Shown in pieces: positions 36,475 through 50,130 of a DNA stretch of 64,000 nucleotides. Position numbers and translations under genes: made by a program. A model generated the notes under the pieces. It worked only from the letters and a program-made list of their open reading frames with translations. It ran no database searches and was not told where the DNA came from. Every line of letters starts with the position of its first letter. The first letter of the stretch is position 1. This DNA is from Burhinus oedicnemus (Eukaryota; Chordata; Aves; Charadriiformes; Burhinidae): assembly GCA_008921705.1 (NCBI GenBank), contig VFFE01007075.1, positions 62,461 to 126,460 on the forward strand, in the 5' to 3' direction.

Positions 36475-39400
36475 GTGAGTCAGCCTCAGCCACACGTTTC
36501 TTTCTCTTACTATGTAAAATTGGAAAAAAAAAAAAAAAATCATTTTTACACAGCCTTGCCCTTAGTGATTGCTGCTTCTTGGGAGCCTGATTATTGCAAC
36601 ACAGGGAACAGCCTGTCCATCAGCTGCCGGCACTTTGTTCCCTCTCAAAATCCTCCTCTTCAAAGAAAATTGGAGTTTTAAAGCAAGTGAAAGGAAAACT
36701 ACCACTATTTAATCTGCCTGAACCCCTCCCTTTGGCCTTACAAAGCAGACATCACCAGTCTGAGCATGATGAAGCACAAAACCAAAACGAGCTTTACAAG
36801 AAGAGTGGGGGGGGAAAGAAGGGCTGCTGCTCACCAGTGCTGCACTCTCCTCCCAGGCAGGAGTGGTCCTGCCTCCCCCTCCTGGCTGTACTTCCCAGCT
36901 GCAGATGCTCCCAGTTCAGGGCAAAGCACTCTGCTGCTTCTTGGTGCCCTCTGCCTGTGTTCTCCCCTCCCTCCATGCTGCCCTGACCTGACTGTCACGG
37001 CACACCATCAAAGACTTCTCATGACACTCCAGCAGCAATACCCACACAGTAGCGTGATCCGCCCCTGAATTTCAGGAATGTCCCCATGTGCTTTTATCTG
37101 TTGACAGGTAAATCTCTGCCAGCTGGAAGAGGACATTTAAAGCTTGGGGTTTAGCCCTCTGGACAGCATTCAAACCAGGAATGAAGTCCCACAAGCAGAA
37201 CCTCAGAGGATGTTACACTTTTGACAGCCTTTTGTTTTTACAGTTCCCCTTTTCAAAGTTAAATGCTGGTTTAGTTTGGGTTGGTTCTTTTTTTTTTTTT
37301 GTTGTGGGATTTTTTTGTGGGTTGGTTTTTCTGCCCCCTCCTGCTTCTTGTGAAGGTGTTGGACAGCTCCAGGAGATGATCCCTGAGTGGCTGGACTTGG
37401 CTGCAGGTATCTCCCATGCAAGCTGCACAATGCCATGTTTCTGCAGTTCTCAGCCTGCTGGATCAGAGGGAATCCCTGACTTGCATACCAGGGGGCCACA
37501 AAAACGTATGGGGGCTTTCACCCTGGTCTGAAGAGGGTATCTGAGGAGAAAGGGGAGTCATTCTTGTGCCCGCAAGCAAGAAGGATTCCGTCAGAAGCAA
37601 GCTCTCCTGCTGGAGGACAGGACAGGATCCAGAGGACGTGGCTGCAGACCAAGTGACTTCCATCAGGCAAGGTTATATGGAGCCAAAACATATATCCCCA
37701 ACACAGTTGCTGTATGTCTCTCTACATAGGTGTCCACATACATCAGGATGTAAGTCCAAGCCATTTTCATTGCCATCTACAGGTTGAAATGAACTGCACC
37801 ACACAGGACCTTCTCTTACAAACTACAGTTTCAGCAAGATCAATCTTGTCTCCGTAACAAGCCAAAGTTCTCGGGCTGGGGGATTGCTTGCAGCCAGTGT
37901 CAGGGTTTCTGGTTGCTTGCAAAGTGTTTTGCCTCCACACGGATGCAAGGCACGGGAAGAGTTCTTGGATGCTGGAAGGTCACTCCCAGAGATAACCCTG
38001 CTCATCAGGACAAAAGCTCAGGGGATGGTAACACAACAGGAGACAATATAAGAGGCTGATCTAAAACTTACTAAGCAAAAAAGAGCTAGAATAAACTAAA
38101 ATGAAGTGCATCTCGTTTGAGTAGGAGAAAGCAAGGTGGAAACTGAGCCTACTGATGAGACTGAGCTGAAGAGGCTTTGGGGCAGAAGGGAGGGAGAGGA
38201 GGAGACAGGGTTATTTGATGCATCCACCCTCTCCCACCCTAGGAATGCACTGAAGCCAACAGCTGAATCAGAAATACACTTGGGGTAGTTACTTAGTTTA
38301 ACTTGAGATATTTCTTGGGTTTCTTAGCGGAAAAAATGTTTTGATTTGAAGCTTTTGTAAAGCTGACATGTCTGGCTGCCTCAGCTGCCTTGCAGCCCTG
38401 AGAAGGGCATCCGCTGTGTAGAGTATCAGACTTGGAGTGAGAGCTGGTCCTAGAGTTAGTGAGCCACACTTGTTTATGTGACTGAGAACAGTTTCTGTGC
38501 CATGAAAGGAAGGAGACAGAACTAATGTTGTTGCCTCTTCTAGCCAAGGGAAGCGTTGACAGTAGATGACTCAAACACAGGACAGTGCAATCAAAGAGCA
38601 TTCAGCTGGTGCAGCAGGACACCAATATAAGTCAGCATGTAAGAATGCATACCAAGCTTTCCCAAGTCCTAAGCCTAGTATACTCGGCCCCAATCAGGCC
38701 AGTAACTGACCCCAAAACCCACTGAATCTTACAGTCAAACCTTGCCTTCTGCTACAGAGCTACTGCACAGTAATACAAGCCTCTTCTTTTTATCAAATAG
38801 GCAATACTTAGCAAGTGCTTAGCAGCACTATACACAAGATGTTGCTCCAAGGCAAGATACAGTTAGAGGTCAGGATAGGCAAGGTCCACTCCTTATATGA
38901 ACAAGATGAGCCATCAAAAATAAAGCACGTTCCCTCCACCCCCAAAATATTCCCTCCCTGTAATGCATTTCAATCTGATATTTGCAAGACAGCAACCCAG
39001 AGAGAAGATACTCCACATCCTTACCAGGGAGGAAGCAGCAATTACCGAGAGCATCACCACGTGGAGCACACAAATGGCTGCAGGAATGTCCTTATCTGGT
39101 TGTAAGAACTTGGATGTGCAAGGGCGTAAAAGCCTCACTCCCCCAGCAGAAGCACTGCAGACTTCAGCTGCCAGATCAGTTCCTTATTGGGCCCCCTGTG
39201 GCTCTGTTAAGCTATTTGGATCAAACCTCACTTGCGTCAATTCTCAGGGGGCTGCTAGCCTCAGGAGGCAGCCTGCCCTTTTTCTTATTTTAATCAGATT
39301 TCTTTCATTTCTTCCAATGGCTTCTCACTAAAATTCATGTGCTGAGATCAAAGGCTATGGCTGGACTCACCTCGCATCCTGCCATAACAATCCGCCAACA

Positions 39401-42400
39401 CCAAGAGGAGGTCACCTGACAAACAGGTTTCTTAAGCTGAGTTAACACAGCCTTGAACACGCACAATCTGCGGGTCACAGATCATTTCCACTACAAGTCA
39501 CATGCCACGTTGAAAAAAATACACCATGTGTTAGCTAGAAAACACACCAAGGGCTGCTTCTCAGAACCCTACAGCAAGGCTTGCACGAACACCCTTCATG
39601 CACATTCACTTTTATTTGTGTCAAGTGAGGTTGTTTTTTTTTTTTTTTAACACTGGCATTTGTATTTGTGTGTGGCATGTAGTATTTGCTTACTTTCAAA
39701 GGTAAGCATTTGGGAGCTGGCACCATGGGATTTTGGGACTGAAGTGCAGAAGACAGCCAAATTTATACCTGCCCCCAAGTCAGCAGTTTTACCTGCAAGG
39801 AATGTACTCATGCAATATGCGGTTGATGCACTCATCACTTTTTTCCCTTTTTTTTTTTTTTAAATCCTCCTTTTCTTCAAAATGATTCATATCCATCAGC
39901 TACCACAAAAATGCTCAAAAATCAATACCTTTACACAAATTCCACAGTCTCAGCAGTATTTCCACTTTCTTCTGAAAAGCACCAGCTGACTCAAGCCCCT
40001 TCCATGCACATAGCTTAGAGCACACCACACACGTCTTTCCAGACCAAATAGTTGAAAACCTTCTCACAAAACCTGGCACAAAGGCTGTCAGACAAACACT
40101 CTGAGGTGGGGCACCAATTCTTAGCACCAAACTCAAGCAAAAGAAAATTAAATAAACTTCAATAAAACAAGGTCACCTCTAGTAGAAACAAACAGCACCA
40201 TCTTCATGTGCACCTCCTTTTGCCATGCCAGGCTCACCCTTCCCTGAAAACCTGGAGACAGCTGCAGTAGGAAACAGAGGACAACCTGAACATGAAGGCT
40301 GGCCAAGACAGCTTAGAAGAGTGCTTTGATCCTCCAAGGCTCCTCCTGAGTTACATGGAAAAACTGCCCATGGAGCAGCCATTCTCTTTGCGTTGCTTTC
40401 CAGGTGTCCTACACATCCTTTATCTAGCACCTCCACAGCTCCCAAGCCCATCACTGTTGAAGATTGTCTGCTCTCAGCCTTCTCTCTCATCATTAGTTTT
40501 TCTCTCCATAATTTGATCCCCTCCTTCACTTGAGCCCTACTCCACCATAAGTTCTCCCAACCAACCCTAACCTCTGCCTCCATAAGGAGTCCCACAACAC
40601 CCTGCACTTAATGCTCAACACCTCTTGCCTTTGACCTCTTCTTGCCTACTTTTTTCACCCAGCATCACCTCCTCTAAAAAAACCAAAAACTGCAAGCCAC
40701 AGTCTTCCCCATTTCCTCCCTTTCCTGTAGCCACAGCTTTCTGTTCTTTTACCTCCTTGTCTTACTTACCAGTCATGCTCCATCTAGCTCTTCCCAAGGG
40801 TCACTCTCATAGTGTTTATTTTACTGCCCTACTAAGCCTCTGCTTTCACTCTTCCTTAATACAGGAGCACTATAACTTCCAGAATCCACTCTCATCCCAC
40901 ACGGTTTACTCATTTTTGTCCCTAAGCCCATCAAGAGAGTTACTGACAGCTGCTTCCCCAGCCCTCTCCACAACACCTCCCATACAGTTTCGACATCAAC
41001 ACTCCAAGTGAAATGGCTCTTGTGCAGATCTCCAGCGACATCATTTTACAGAAAATCCACAGCAAGGAGCTATCATGCTCTAGAGCATTGGGTGCAGAGA
41101 GGACCAGTCTACCTCCACCCTGTGTTTTTCCCCAGAAACTTGATTAGGGCTTTCTCAGCTGTTTCTTTCTTCTTTAGCTCCTATCTCCTAGCTCTCCCAC
41201 ATACAAAACATCTTTTTTTCACATCAAGTCCACAGGTTGTCCCTCTCTGCCAGACCCCATTACCTCCTGTTCAAAGTCAGGCATGTGGAAAGAAGATTAA
41301 AGAAAATCTATTTGATACATTTCATATGGCCAAAACAGCCACTCTTCTTTCATCCTCTTGTCAACACAAAATACGCCTCCATCCAATTCTGCCACCGGAG
41401 CTTGTAAGCCTGAGGTCTATCATCGATACGCTCTTGATGCCTCTCCAGCATGAAACATGGTACCATACTGGAGCTTGGTAAGAGGGGGTGTATTTGTATT
41501 CAGGTAACAGGTATTAATCAATCCAAACTTCAGGACTGAGACTTTTCTGTGTACTTTAAGGTAGAGGCTACTGATAACATTCTCCTTCCAGAAAGTCTGC
41601 ATTTTCAATCTTCTACCCAAGTGACCTGCTTCTCAAGAGCCTTCCTAAAAGGCCACGGAGCTAAGACATATCACAAGCAGCAGTAAAGAAAAATGCCAGC
41701 ATGAGAGCTATTTGCAATCTTAGGTACAATAAATGCCTACAAGGCATCTACTCTAGGCATTTTGCTGATAGCAGAGCTACCTATCTTAGCTTTAACCCCT
41801 GCTGGTGAAGCGTGTTTAAATGAAAGTACAATTTCCAGAACTGACAGTTGTATCTATACCTTAACACCACACTGAACCACTTCCAGTTCCTACCGATGTG
41901 CACACTCACCTGGGAGTAGATGAGAAATACCTGACATAGTTTACCACTCCCACAGCTCGTGCTGATTGAGCAGAGTAGCTTGAAGCACAGGACATCCCTA
42001 ACCCACCTTCAGGCCACAGCAGTTAGATGTCACTGCAGATACATATCAGATGTGAAAAGATCTTGCAAGATAGACATCTTGTATGTGACTACTACAGCGC
42101 ACTCAGTGAAGTGCATGCTACCCTGTGAAGTACATACAACGTACATACCATTTTCACCCTGGGCTGATTTCCCATCTCAAGTAAATCTTACAGCTATGAC
42201 CTTTGTAGATCCCATCGTAACACAGATCTGGATACAAATAACTGCCACCGATAGCTTTAACAAGCAAGTCATGGTAAATAAGTACTGACATTGTGTAGTT
42301 TTCCTGGGTCAGAAAGGAAAGAGACTACAGAATTCCCCACAACCAAAGCCTTACTGCTATCCCCAAACTCAGTGACTCCAAAGCCAACCAAATGAAACCA

Positions 42401-44212
42401 GTTTAAATTAATTCAAGCAAACACAGCCTATCATAACATGCCCAAACTTGAGGCAGAACGAAAATTTCCTTCTAGGATAAAGCAAGACTTGGTTCACTAC
42501 CTGCAGATAACTAACACCGAAGTACAGATAGGAAAGCTCCTGCATTTTGAAGGACACTCCATTTTAGTTCGACAATGCAAAGGCACAGCCTGCAAGACTG
42601 AGAACAGACTGCACAAAGTTCTGCCTCACATGATACTAATTAGAAAGGATTAATTTTCTTCAGCAAGCTTCAGAGCTCTGGAAAGAACAAAAGCTGTACA
42701 TCTGCATGACACAGCCAAATCCAGCCGCTCATACTTGCAGACCAGAGTCTCCTAAAACACTATGATTGCTATGGAGCCTGTCAGGGCAATGCTCCAACCG
42801 TGCAGCTGCACAAGCACTCGAGGTGATGGGTGCTTTACTCTGAAGATAGTGTAAGACAAAAGGCAATTTTTCATGTTTCACATTGTGCTAAAGTGCAACC
42901 TGCCTCATGGTGCCACTGTGTAGAGGAGGCAATCTACAGTTCGTTTGGAGAACTGGAAGTTATTCTACAAATAACCTTGTTATATAGAGAATAAGGAAGT
43001 TACCGAGGCTGAATCAATGGATCACCACACATTTTCCTGAAATACCTTGTTCAGTCCTCTAAAGTAATGTTCAACTCAAAATAACCTGGGGTGTAATGGA
43101 CATTTGGTTTAAAGAAGGCAGCAGGACAATATATTAAGCCTCAGGGACTACTTCTGCAGGGAGTGAGGCTGGCAATCCACCTTGTCTTCATACCAACTCC
43201 AGACCAACGACAACCACCAACCTGCATGTTCAATACACAGTGCAATGTGAGAGACCAAACTTTCACATTAGATGTAATAGAAAAAACATTCTTTACTCTG
43301 GAAGTGTCTTTACAAATATATAAATTTAAGCCCATTTCAGGCCATAAAAGCCCATAAAAAACAACCAGTACCTTTCTGAACAAGAGAAACTGTGATCCAG
43401 AAGTCTGAGGTGAAAGACTCCCACACAAGGGCTGCTTTGGCTCTTCTCTGAAGGCCTATATTTAGCACATAAAACCATCTAAAAAAAAAATCACATCAGC
43501 CTTTTATCTGCGAGGGGGTCACCATTTTTACCCCACCTTTACTACTCTCTGTATGAGGTAAACTGGAATCACTTTTACATAATCACTGACTGCTTTAAAA
43601 AGGGGATATTGTATCCTGAAGACTAGCTTTTCCAAAAAACATTTGTGAATGGGTTAAAAAAAGTAAGATGCCACTTGTGGATCGAACCACAATGTGCTGT
43701 TGTCTCAAAATAGAAGAAGTTGATACTAAAAAGCTATTCCAGATACATACAAATACAAACACTGGAGCTGGTCAGAAAGATTCAGTTTCAACATTTTTAA
43801 AAACCAGGGAAAATTTTCTGCAGTGTGGCTTTTGCATTAATTTTTCCCTGTCCTCACTTTTGTACTAGTTCCATATACCCTTCAAAAAAATCAAGTGTCC
43901 GTTGTAAGAGTGCAAAGTCCATCCAAATCTCGTGTTTAAGTTTACTATCACTACACTTAAAAATCCTGATGGCAAATAAAAAGGTCTTGATTTAACTTCG
44001 CAAAAGTGATATCTAGAAAATATTCAACATCAAGAGGTCTTACAAAAAAACTTCAGACTACTAAAGCATTCTAAGGCACAGTGTTTTGGAAGAAGTGCTT
44101 TCTCCCTTTGGTGTTGCTTTATACACATCACGTGTGTGAGTCCAAGTGATGCACAGAGTTGCAGATGTATGCCATGCCTTCTCCCAATCAATGAATTGAA
44201 TCTTCTGCAGTT
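36475..44212. other. Intergenic DNA including the RYK 3' UTR (minus strand)
   Basis: The part nearest 44212 must be the RYK 3' UTR, read towards lower coordinates. No canonical AATAAA or ATTAAA on the minus strand was found until AATAAA at 40815-40820, so the end of the transcript cannot be fixed. The interval has poly-A and poly-T tracts (about 36522-36539, 39634-39648 and 39849-39861) and a pyrimidine-rich plus strand at about 40620-41250. No gene or repeat family was recognised. Confidence 0.55.
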
Positions 44213-44324
44213 TCAAACGTAGGCTCCCAATGCTGCATGAAATTCAGTTAGACATTGCACCAGCTGCTGAAACTTGGGTCTTTCTTCAGGATCTAGGGCC
44301 CAACAGCAGGCCATCACAGCAAAC
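44213..44324 (-). CDS. RYK: RYK terminal coding exon (kinase-like domain C-lobe, C-terminus)
   Basis: RYK is a single-pass Wnt receptor at the plasma membrane with an extracellular WIF domain and an intracellular tyrosine-kinase-like domain. This exon follows an acceptor (CTTGCAG|G) and completes the split leucine codon of the previous exon. It encodes FAVMACCWALDPEERPKF and continues to GAYV followed by TGA at 44215-44213. It carries subdomain XI of the kinase fold, with the conserved CW and the arginine of ERPKF. The C-terminal AYV is as I recall for vertebrate RYK. The reading is intact with no frameshift. Confidence 0.97.
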
Positions 44325-45139
44325 CTGCAAGACAGGAGACAAATGGGAGACTTGAGAACGTAAGCCAGGCAACCACAGTCCCAACCCAAAAGTGAAAAAC
44401 AGCATTTGCCACGAGAAAACCTGCTGACCAGAGAGAGAAAAAGAACTCTGCATCTTCTGATACACGATGCTGAACAACTCCTTCAGAAGACAGACACCTG
44501 AAATTAGCAATAAATGTGCTATGACTGAAAGCGCTGGTTTGATTTAAGATATGAGTTAGAGGCAATCCAGGAGGAAGCGATACATAGTTCATCGGGAATT
44601 GCTCAGCTATTGTAAAAGCATAGTTCAAAGTGTTTCTGTGGCAGCTTTATAGGAAGGGGATTTAGACGAACACATGAGGCAGAAGGTAGGGCCTATGCAC
44701 TTGCATTAGGATTATGAATAAACACTTCAAGCACTGCCATTTAACTCCATTCACACAGTACTTCTCCATAGTCATCTCCTCTACTTACAAATCTAGTGGC
44801 TTCCTACACTGCAGTGCCACAAACACTAAGCTGAACACCCCCAGCCCTTTGCCTCCCTCCTCCCATCCTGATCAACCCCATTTCTCCCATGTGTCAGAAT
44901 AAAGACAAAGAGTTGGGTCACGATTAAGTGAAACTCAACAACAAAAAGCATTTAATTTTAGCTCGAGTTCCTTGATGTAGGTCACTGAAGCCACTTAGGA
45001 ATACTTTCCTAAGGGTCTGTCTAAAAGACAGAATAAACAGGCAGGGGAAGGCAAACCCGGCTCTTTCATTTATAAGGCTGGCTTAACGTGCTGATTACAA
45101 AAGAGACATTTCATCCTCTCTCCAAAAACATGCACTTAC
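44325..45139 (-). other. RYK: RYK intron (815 bp)
   Basis: Bounded by GTAAGTG at 45139 and TTGCAG at 44325. No repeat or other feature was seen inside it. Confidence 0.9.
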
Positions 45140-45276
45140 AGTTCATCAGGGCAGTTGATTGGCTGAGCTATTCGATAGCCATCCTTTAAATAAGCAGCCA
45201 TCTCAAAGGGGTCAATATCAACATACGGAGTCTGTCCTAGAGTCATCAGCTCCCACAGCGTTACTCCGAAGGCCCA
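45140..45276 (-). CDS. RYK: RYK coding exon (kinase subdomains IX-X)
   Basis: This 137-base exon begins in phase 0 after TTTTTAG and ends two bases into a leucine codon at ACT|GTAAGTG. It encodes WAFGVTLWELMTLGQTPYVD through CPDEL. With the preceding exon it forms the DVWAFG motif of subdomain IX. The conserved aspartate of that motif, which stabilises the catalytic loop, is supplied by the exon at 48979-49138. The sequence matches vertebrate RYK closely, as far as I recall it. Confidence 0.98.
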
Positions 45277-48200
45277 CTAAAAAGAAATAGCATGCAGCAT
45301 TAACAGAGCACGCCAAATTTTGAGTCCTTCAGACTTTCCACAAAATCAGTCATAAATAAGACTACATATGTAAGAAAGCTTTACATAAATGCTATATATA
45401 TTCAAATTCAACATGACAATACTTTTTCTTGAATAGGGACAATAAAGAATGACAGAACAGGTGTTAAGTTGAACTAAAATTAAAATCTTACTGCACTAAG
45501 ATTTAAGCGCTAAAAAAAATAAAAATCATGTATTTACTGCATTTTTCCAGTATGACATTTCAAAACACTTGACACATCTAAGGAATATTAAACACTAAAC
45601 TCACTGTTTTGAAAAAATTAACAATTTTATATTACCTTTTACCTCTTCAAAACACTACATGAAATTCCTCAAAAAAGGTCAGTGAAATTCAAAGTTTCAG
45701 AACAGCAGACTAAATGAAACCATCGTTTTTTAAAACCGAAGTCATCTGCATATTTCGAGTATATGCTCAGAAGTAGGACTCATGAGAAAAATAAAAGATT
45801 TCATCTAAGTAAACCTGACAGCTGGATCAGCATTCAACACATTCAGCCGACAATACTTGCCAAAAGGAGCTTAAGGTGATAAAAAAACAAAAAACAAACC
45901 AATCAATCAATTCATGTGCAAGTACAAGTAATGTGATTTACTAGCTGGTATCAAGAGACACAACACAGATGGTGCTGATACTGCACACCGATGATTCACT
46001 GCTGAAGTTGCAAGTGCCACAAACATCATGATTAAAAAGAGGCAGAATTCTGCAAGCCTGCAAAAGATTCTTGGTGTTAATCAAAAGAAATCCCCAACCC
46101 CTGACCGAAGCTTTAACTAAGGGATGCTGTCAGTGGACACTGACAGGAAGCTCAGAGCTAGAACGGCAGGGGCACGGATACGGCCCCGCTCTGAACTGCC
46201 ACCTATTAGCAGCGTGGGAAGGCAGGGGAGGACATCCTTTTTACTTGCGGTTAAGAAAAATGCCGAGGGACAAGTGATGGTGCATCTAGAACACGACAAC
46301 AAAGGGCAATTCAAGCAAAACTACTTTAAGAATATAGCTATTTCTAATTCCATAAGTAGCTGCATAAAAATGGGGTAAAGAGATGCAGAGCTTCATGTCC
46401 AACAGAGGGAAAAAACCCACAGGATTAGAATCCAACAGGAATAGTGTTTTGTTTTTCTACACTTTGGCTGACTGATATAACTGTTAGCAGAGGAGGAACA
46501 CATCAGGAATGTTTCAAGCCAGCAAAACCATTTTAAAGAAATGCATCCAAAAAGCAAGCCTCGAACACATGCCAATTGCATCTTAACAGACACCACCTAA
46601 ATTGTTTATAACAGATTTCACCATCAATTGTAAGTTACATGCAATTGACAACTAGATTTCTTCCTAGCAAATAGACAAAAACATATTACACCATATTTGT
46701 GAAAAGCATCCAGGTAAACACAAAGATGATATTTAGGGCAGACAGTATTTTCTACACCCAGAAAAACTGTCCATATTCAGATTAGTTACGTATGCAAAGT
46801 TAAGAACTATGTATTGGAAGCTGAGTTGGATTTATCCCTATATAATTCAAGAAGGAGTTCCGTGTTAAAATAGTGTGGAATATATGCTGAATTGCACTAG
46901 AGCTTTCCAAAATAGTTATGATACTGAGGTGCCTTCATCCTAGTAAAATTCTACATTTCACTGCCAGTGTTATGTAAGCTTTTATTTCCAAGTCCAGTCT
47001 TCACAAACAGTGAATGCTTTTGTGTTCCAGATTTAAAAAAAAGAATAAGAAATCAACATTTAATTGATCCCATTTAGTATTATAAAAACATGCTTTTACA
47101 GGCAACTTTGATTTCCTGTTCTGTCTTCAAGGTTGGTATAACACAAACCCCCACACATTTTCAAAGAGTAAAGAAGTATTTCTGGAGCAGAGCTGGCTCC
47201 TTCCCTTCTATCCTTTTTTGTTTACGTAGCTTCAGCACTAGTACGGAGACCATGGCAGTGAGGCAAAAAGACCAACCAGAACTTTTCAAAAGTTTTCTAA
47301 ACTAGCACATTTTAAGATGCAGATTACAATCTCTGGATGTAGCCATGTTAAGGAAGGCATCATTACCGAAGAAAATACCCCCTTAGCAGGAAGACACAGA
47401 TCATAAGGGCAAGTGGTTTACCATTAATTAGCACTCTAATTATCACAGGTCGATCTTCAAGGACAAGCTCCTTTAAGCACAAGAACAGTCCGTTTTGATG
47501 TGCAGGAAGCTGAGCAAGCATGGTAGAAGGCCACCATGGATACACTGATGAAGCTTAGACACTAAGAAAGGAAAGAGAGGGTGGAAGCAGGAGGCGGCTA
47601 CTTGAGGAATACAGTGAGAATGCATCAGCATGCAGGGATGGAGTTTGGAAAACCAAGGCTCAGCAGAGTTAAACTACCAAAAAATGCCCACTGAGGAAAG
47701 CATTTAGGCTGCACTGAAGCCAAGCGTGTACACACCAGACCACTGTACCAGACAAGATGCATCCAAGAGTGCCGAAGGAGGAGGTTGAAGTCATTGCAAC
47801 GCTGCTCTCGTCATCTTTGAAGGGCCACTGCAAGTGGGGGAGGTTGCTGACAACTGGGAAAAAGGCACCTTCTTGAAGAGGTGGGAGCTGGAGAACAATG
47901 GGTCAGGTAGTCTAACATCAGCTACTGCTAATGTTGGGGAGCACGTGGACCCTGGAACTGACTTCCATGTGTATGAAGCATAAAGGTGTCTGGGAACAGT
48001 GAGCATGGATTTATCGAGGACAAACTGTGCCTGACTAATTCTTTGCTGAGAAGACAGTGTTAGGGGACACAGGGTCAGCAATGGATGTTCACCTTGACTT
48101 CAGCAAGGACTTTGACATTATCTTCCACAGCATCCTTATACCAAATTAGCGAGATGTTGACATTAAAGTGGCAGTAATGCTGGACTCAGATTGCTGTTAC

Positions 48201-48978
48201 CAGCAGTAGTAGTCTACCCAGCAGCTGGTTACTAGTGGCACTGCTCAGGAACCAATACTGTTTTATCTTCAGTAACAACCTGGACTCTCTGGAAGTTTGT
48301 GGATGATACCAATCTGGGAAGAGTGGCTGACAGGCTGGAGGAAAGGATTCTGCAGAAAGAACTCAAGAAGTTGGAGAAACAGGCTGACAGAAACCTCAAA
48401 GTTCACAGAACGCAAATGCAAAGTCCTACATCTGGGAGGGAATAGCTCCATGCACTGGCTGGGGATGACCACCTAGAAAGCAGAAAAGCACCTGGGGGTC
48501 CCGGTGAACAAGTTGAACACAGCAGCATGTCCTTGAAGCAAAAAAAGCCAGCTGCATTCTGCGCTGTGTTAGCATAAGCGTAGCCAGCAGGTCAAGGGAA
48601 GCAATTATTCTCCTCTTTTCTCTGTCTATCAGACTGTAACTGAAATACTTTGTTCTGGACTCTGGATCATGTTCATTCAAATAGCAGACAAGTCCCAGTA
48701 CAGACTGCTTGCTGAATTTAATTACCTTTTCTTGCTAACGCTACCAAGGAGAACAGCATGCAACAGACAATTTTGCCATGCAAGAAGGGCCTGCTTGACC
48801 TCTGAACTATCTGCCACAAGCAGCCACTGCGGGAAGCAGGTGTATAGACACTGTTCTGGACAAATCACTGTTACCTATTCAGTGCCATCATTCTCCAACA
48901 GCAGAAAAAAGGGAAAAATGTCAACAAAATATATTTACAAAGTGTAAGAGAAAAAAAAAAAAACTAAACCAAACTTAC
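45277..48978 (-). other. RYK: RYK intron (3.7 kb) containing a degraded CR1
   Basis: AT-rich intron flanked by GTAAGT at 48978 and TTTTTAG at 45277. The only recognised content is the CR1 fragment at about 47560-48670 (antisense to RYK) and A-rich runs near 48950. Confidence 0.9.
47560..48670 (+). repeat. Degraded CR1 LINE, reverse-transcriptase region
   Basis: Translation in shifting plus-strand frames gives recognisable CR1 ORF2 pieces in order: MHPRV (about 47758), HLDFSKDFD followed by HSIL (about 48090-48135), and KCKVLHLGG then SSMHW (about 48413-48465). Several stop codons and frameshifts interrupt it, so it is an old copy. It lacks the 3' tail, and the 5' limit is approximate. Confidence 0.88.
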
Positions 48979-49138
48979 CACATCACTAGCACTGGAAAAT
49001 TCATTGTTAACCAGGCTTTCAAGAGCCATCCATCGAACTGGTCTGTTTTCATTATCTCCCAGGCAATGGTAGTCCATAGGAAATAGGTCTCGAGATAGCG
49101 CATTGTCTGTAATCTTAACCTGAAGTGCATCGTCAATG
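48979..49138 (-). CDS. RYK: RYK coding exon (activation segment)
   Basis: This 160-base exon starts after AAATTAG, completes the valine codon begun in the previous exon, and ends in phase 0 at GATGTG|GTAAGT. It encodes IDDALQVKITDNALSRDLF, the activation loop, then RPVRWMALESL and SSASDV. In active kinases the metal-binding motif is DFG. Here it reads DNA (in ITDNALSRD), the recognised RYK substitution that underlies its classification as a pseudokinase or very weak kinase. The WMALES motif (subdomain VIII) is intact. The substitution is a family trait, not a local mutation. Confidence 0.98.
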
Positions 49139-50130
49139 CTAATTTAAAAGAACAGAAGTACTTAGCAAACTTGGCATGACAGTTTTACAGAAAATACTTG
49201 TGCTCAACCTTAAGTTTCAGACTTGGGATTTAATTGGGGAATGCTAATCGCACTAGCAACTTTTCAAAGCTCTAGCATTCTTCTAGATCAAGACATGTTT
49301 ATTCTGTGATCATCAAATATTATCAAAGAACGTATTTATTCTACATTAACAGATAAGCACTAGAAAAAACAGCAGTCTTAGATTAAATAAAATCAAACAT
49401 TTACAAGTGCATAAAAACACAGTTAAAGCAAACAAACAACTCCCTTAAATTACTCCTCCTCCCTTGGAGATCCCCTATCAGATCAATTAAACAAATTTTA
49501 ACTATAGTACCTCTGTAGCAATAATGAGCCAAAGACTTAAGCAACGCAACATCTAGTAATACCTTGCTAAAGCAACCAATATTATTTGTGGCCTAAAAGC
49601 TTGCCTCTAATCAAGCAGTCTGGTAAGATATTTATTCCCCTCAACAAGAGATATCAATTCTGACTGGCAGAAATAGGATACTGACTAAGGGAAACTTAAT
49701 CAACAAAAGATGACTCAAAGTACACTAATCCTACTGATTTTTTTTTCCCACCTCTGGGGTGTTAGTTCACATTCTTAAAAAAGTGTGTAATAAAGTTCAA
49801 TGTTCTCATAAACAGCTCAAGTCAGAATATGGGTAAGATGTTGGCTTTAACATCTTATGACAAAATATAGAAATAATATTGGGTTGGGGGCACTGTAACA
49901 AAATGGTGTTTGCTATCTTTTCACCTTGTCAATTATTTATTTTGTAAGAAATATGAAACAGAAACGCTCAAATTTGTGTGTTTCCTGCTTCACCATCTCA
50001 AGTATCTCCTTATTTATCCCATTTCTATGCACTTTCAGGTCAGCTCATTGCCCTTAAAATTTATAAGCCATGAAATCTCCATATCTAAATCACTATTAAG
50101 AGTTCAGAGAAATTCCTAGAAGACCTTTAA

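Noticed and set aside
40625..41481. Ser/Pro/Leu-rich plus-strand frames of 128 and 157 codons.
   Set aside because: They arise from a pyrimidine-rich tract. There is no motif, and one of them starts without a convincing ATG context.
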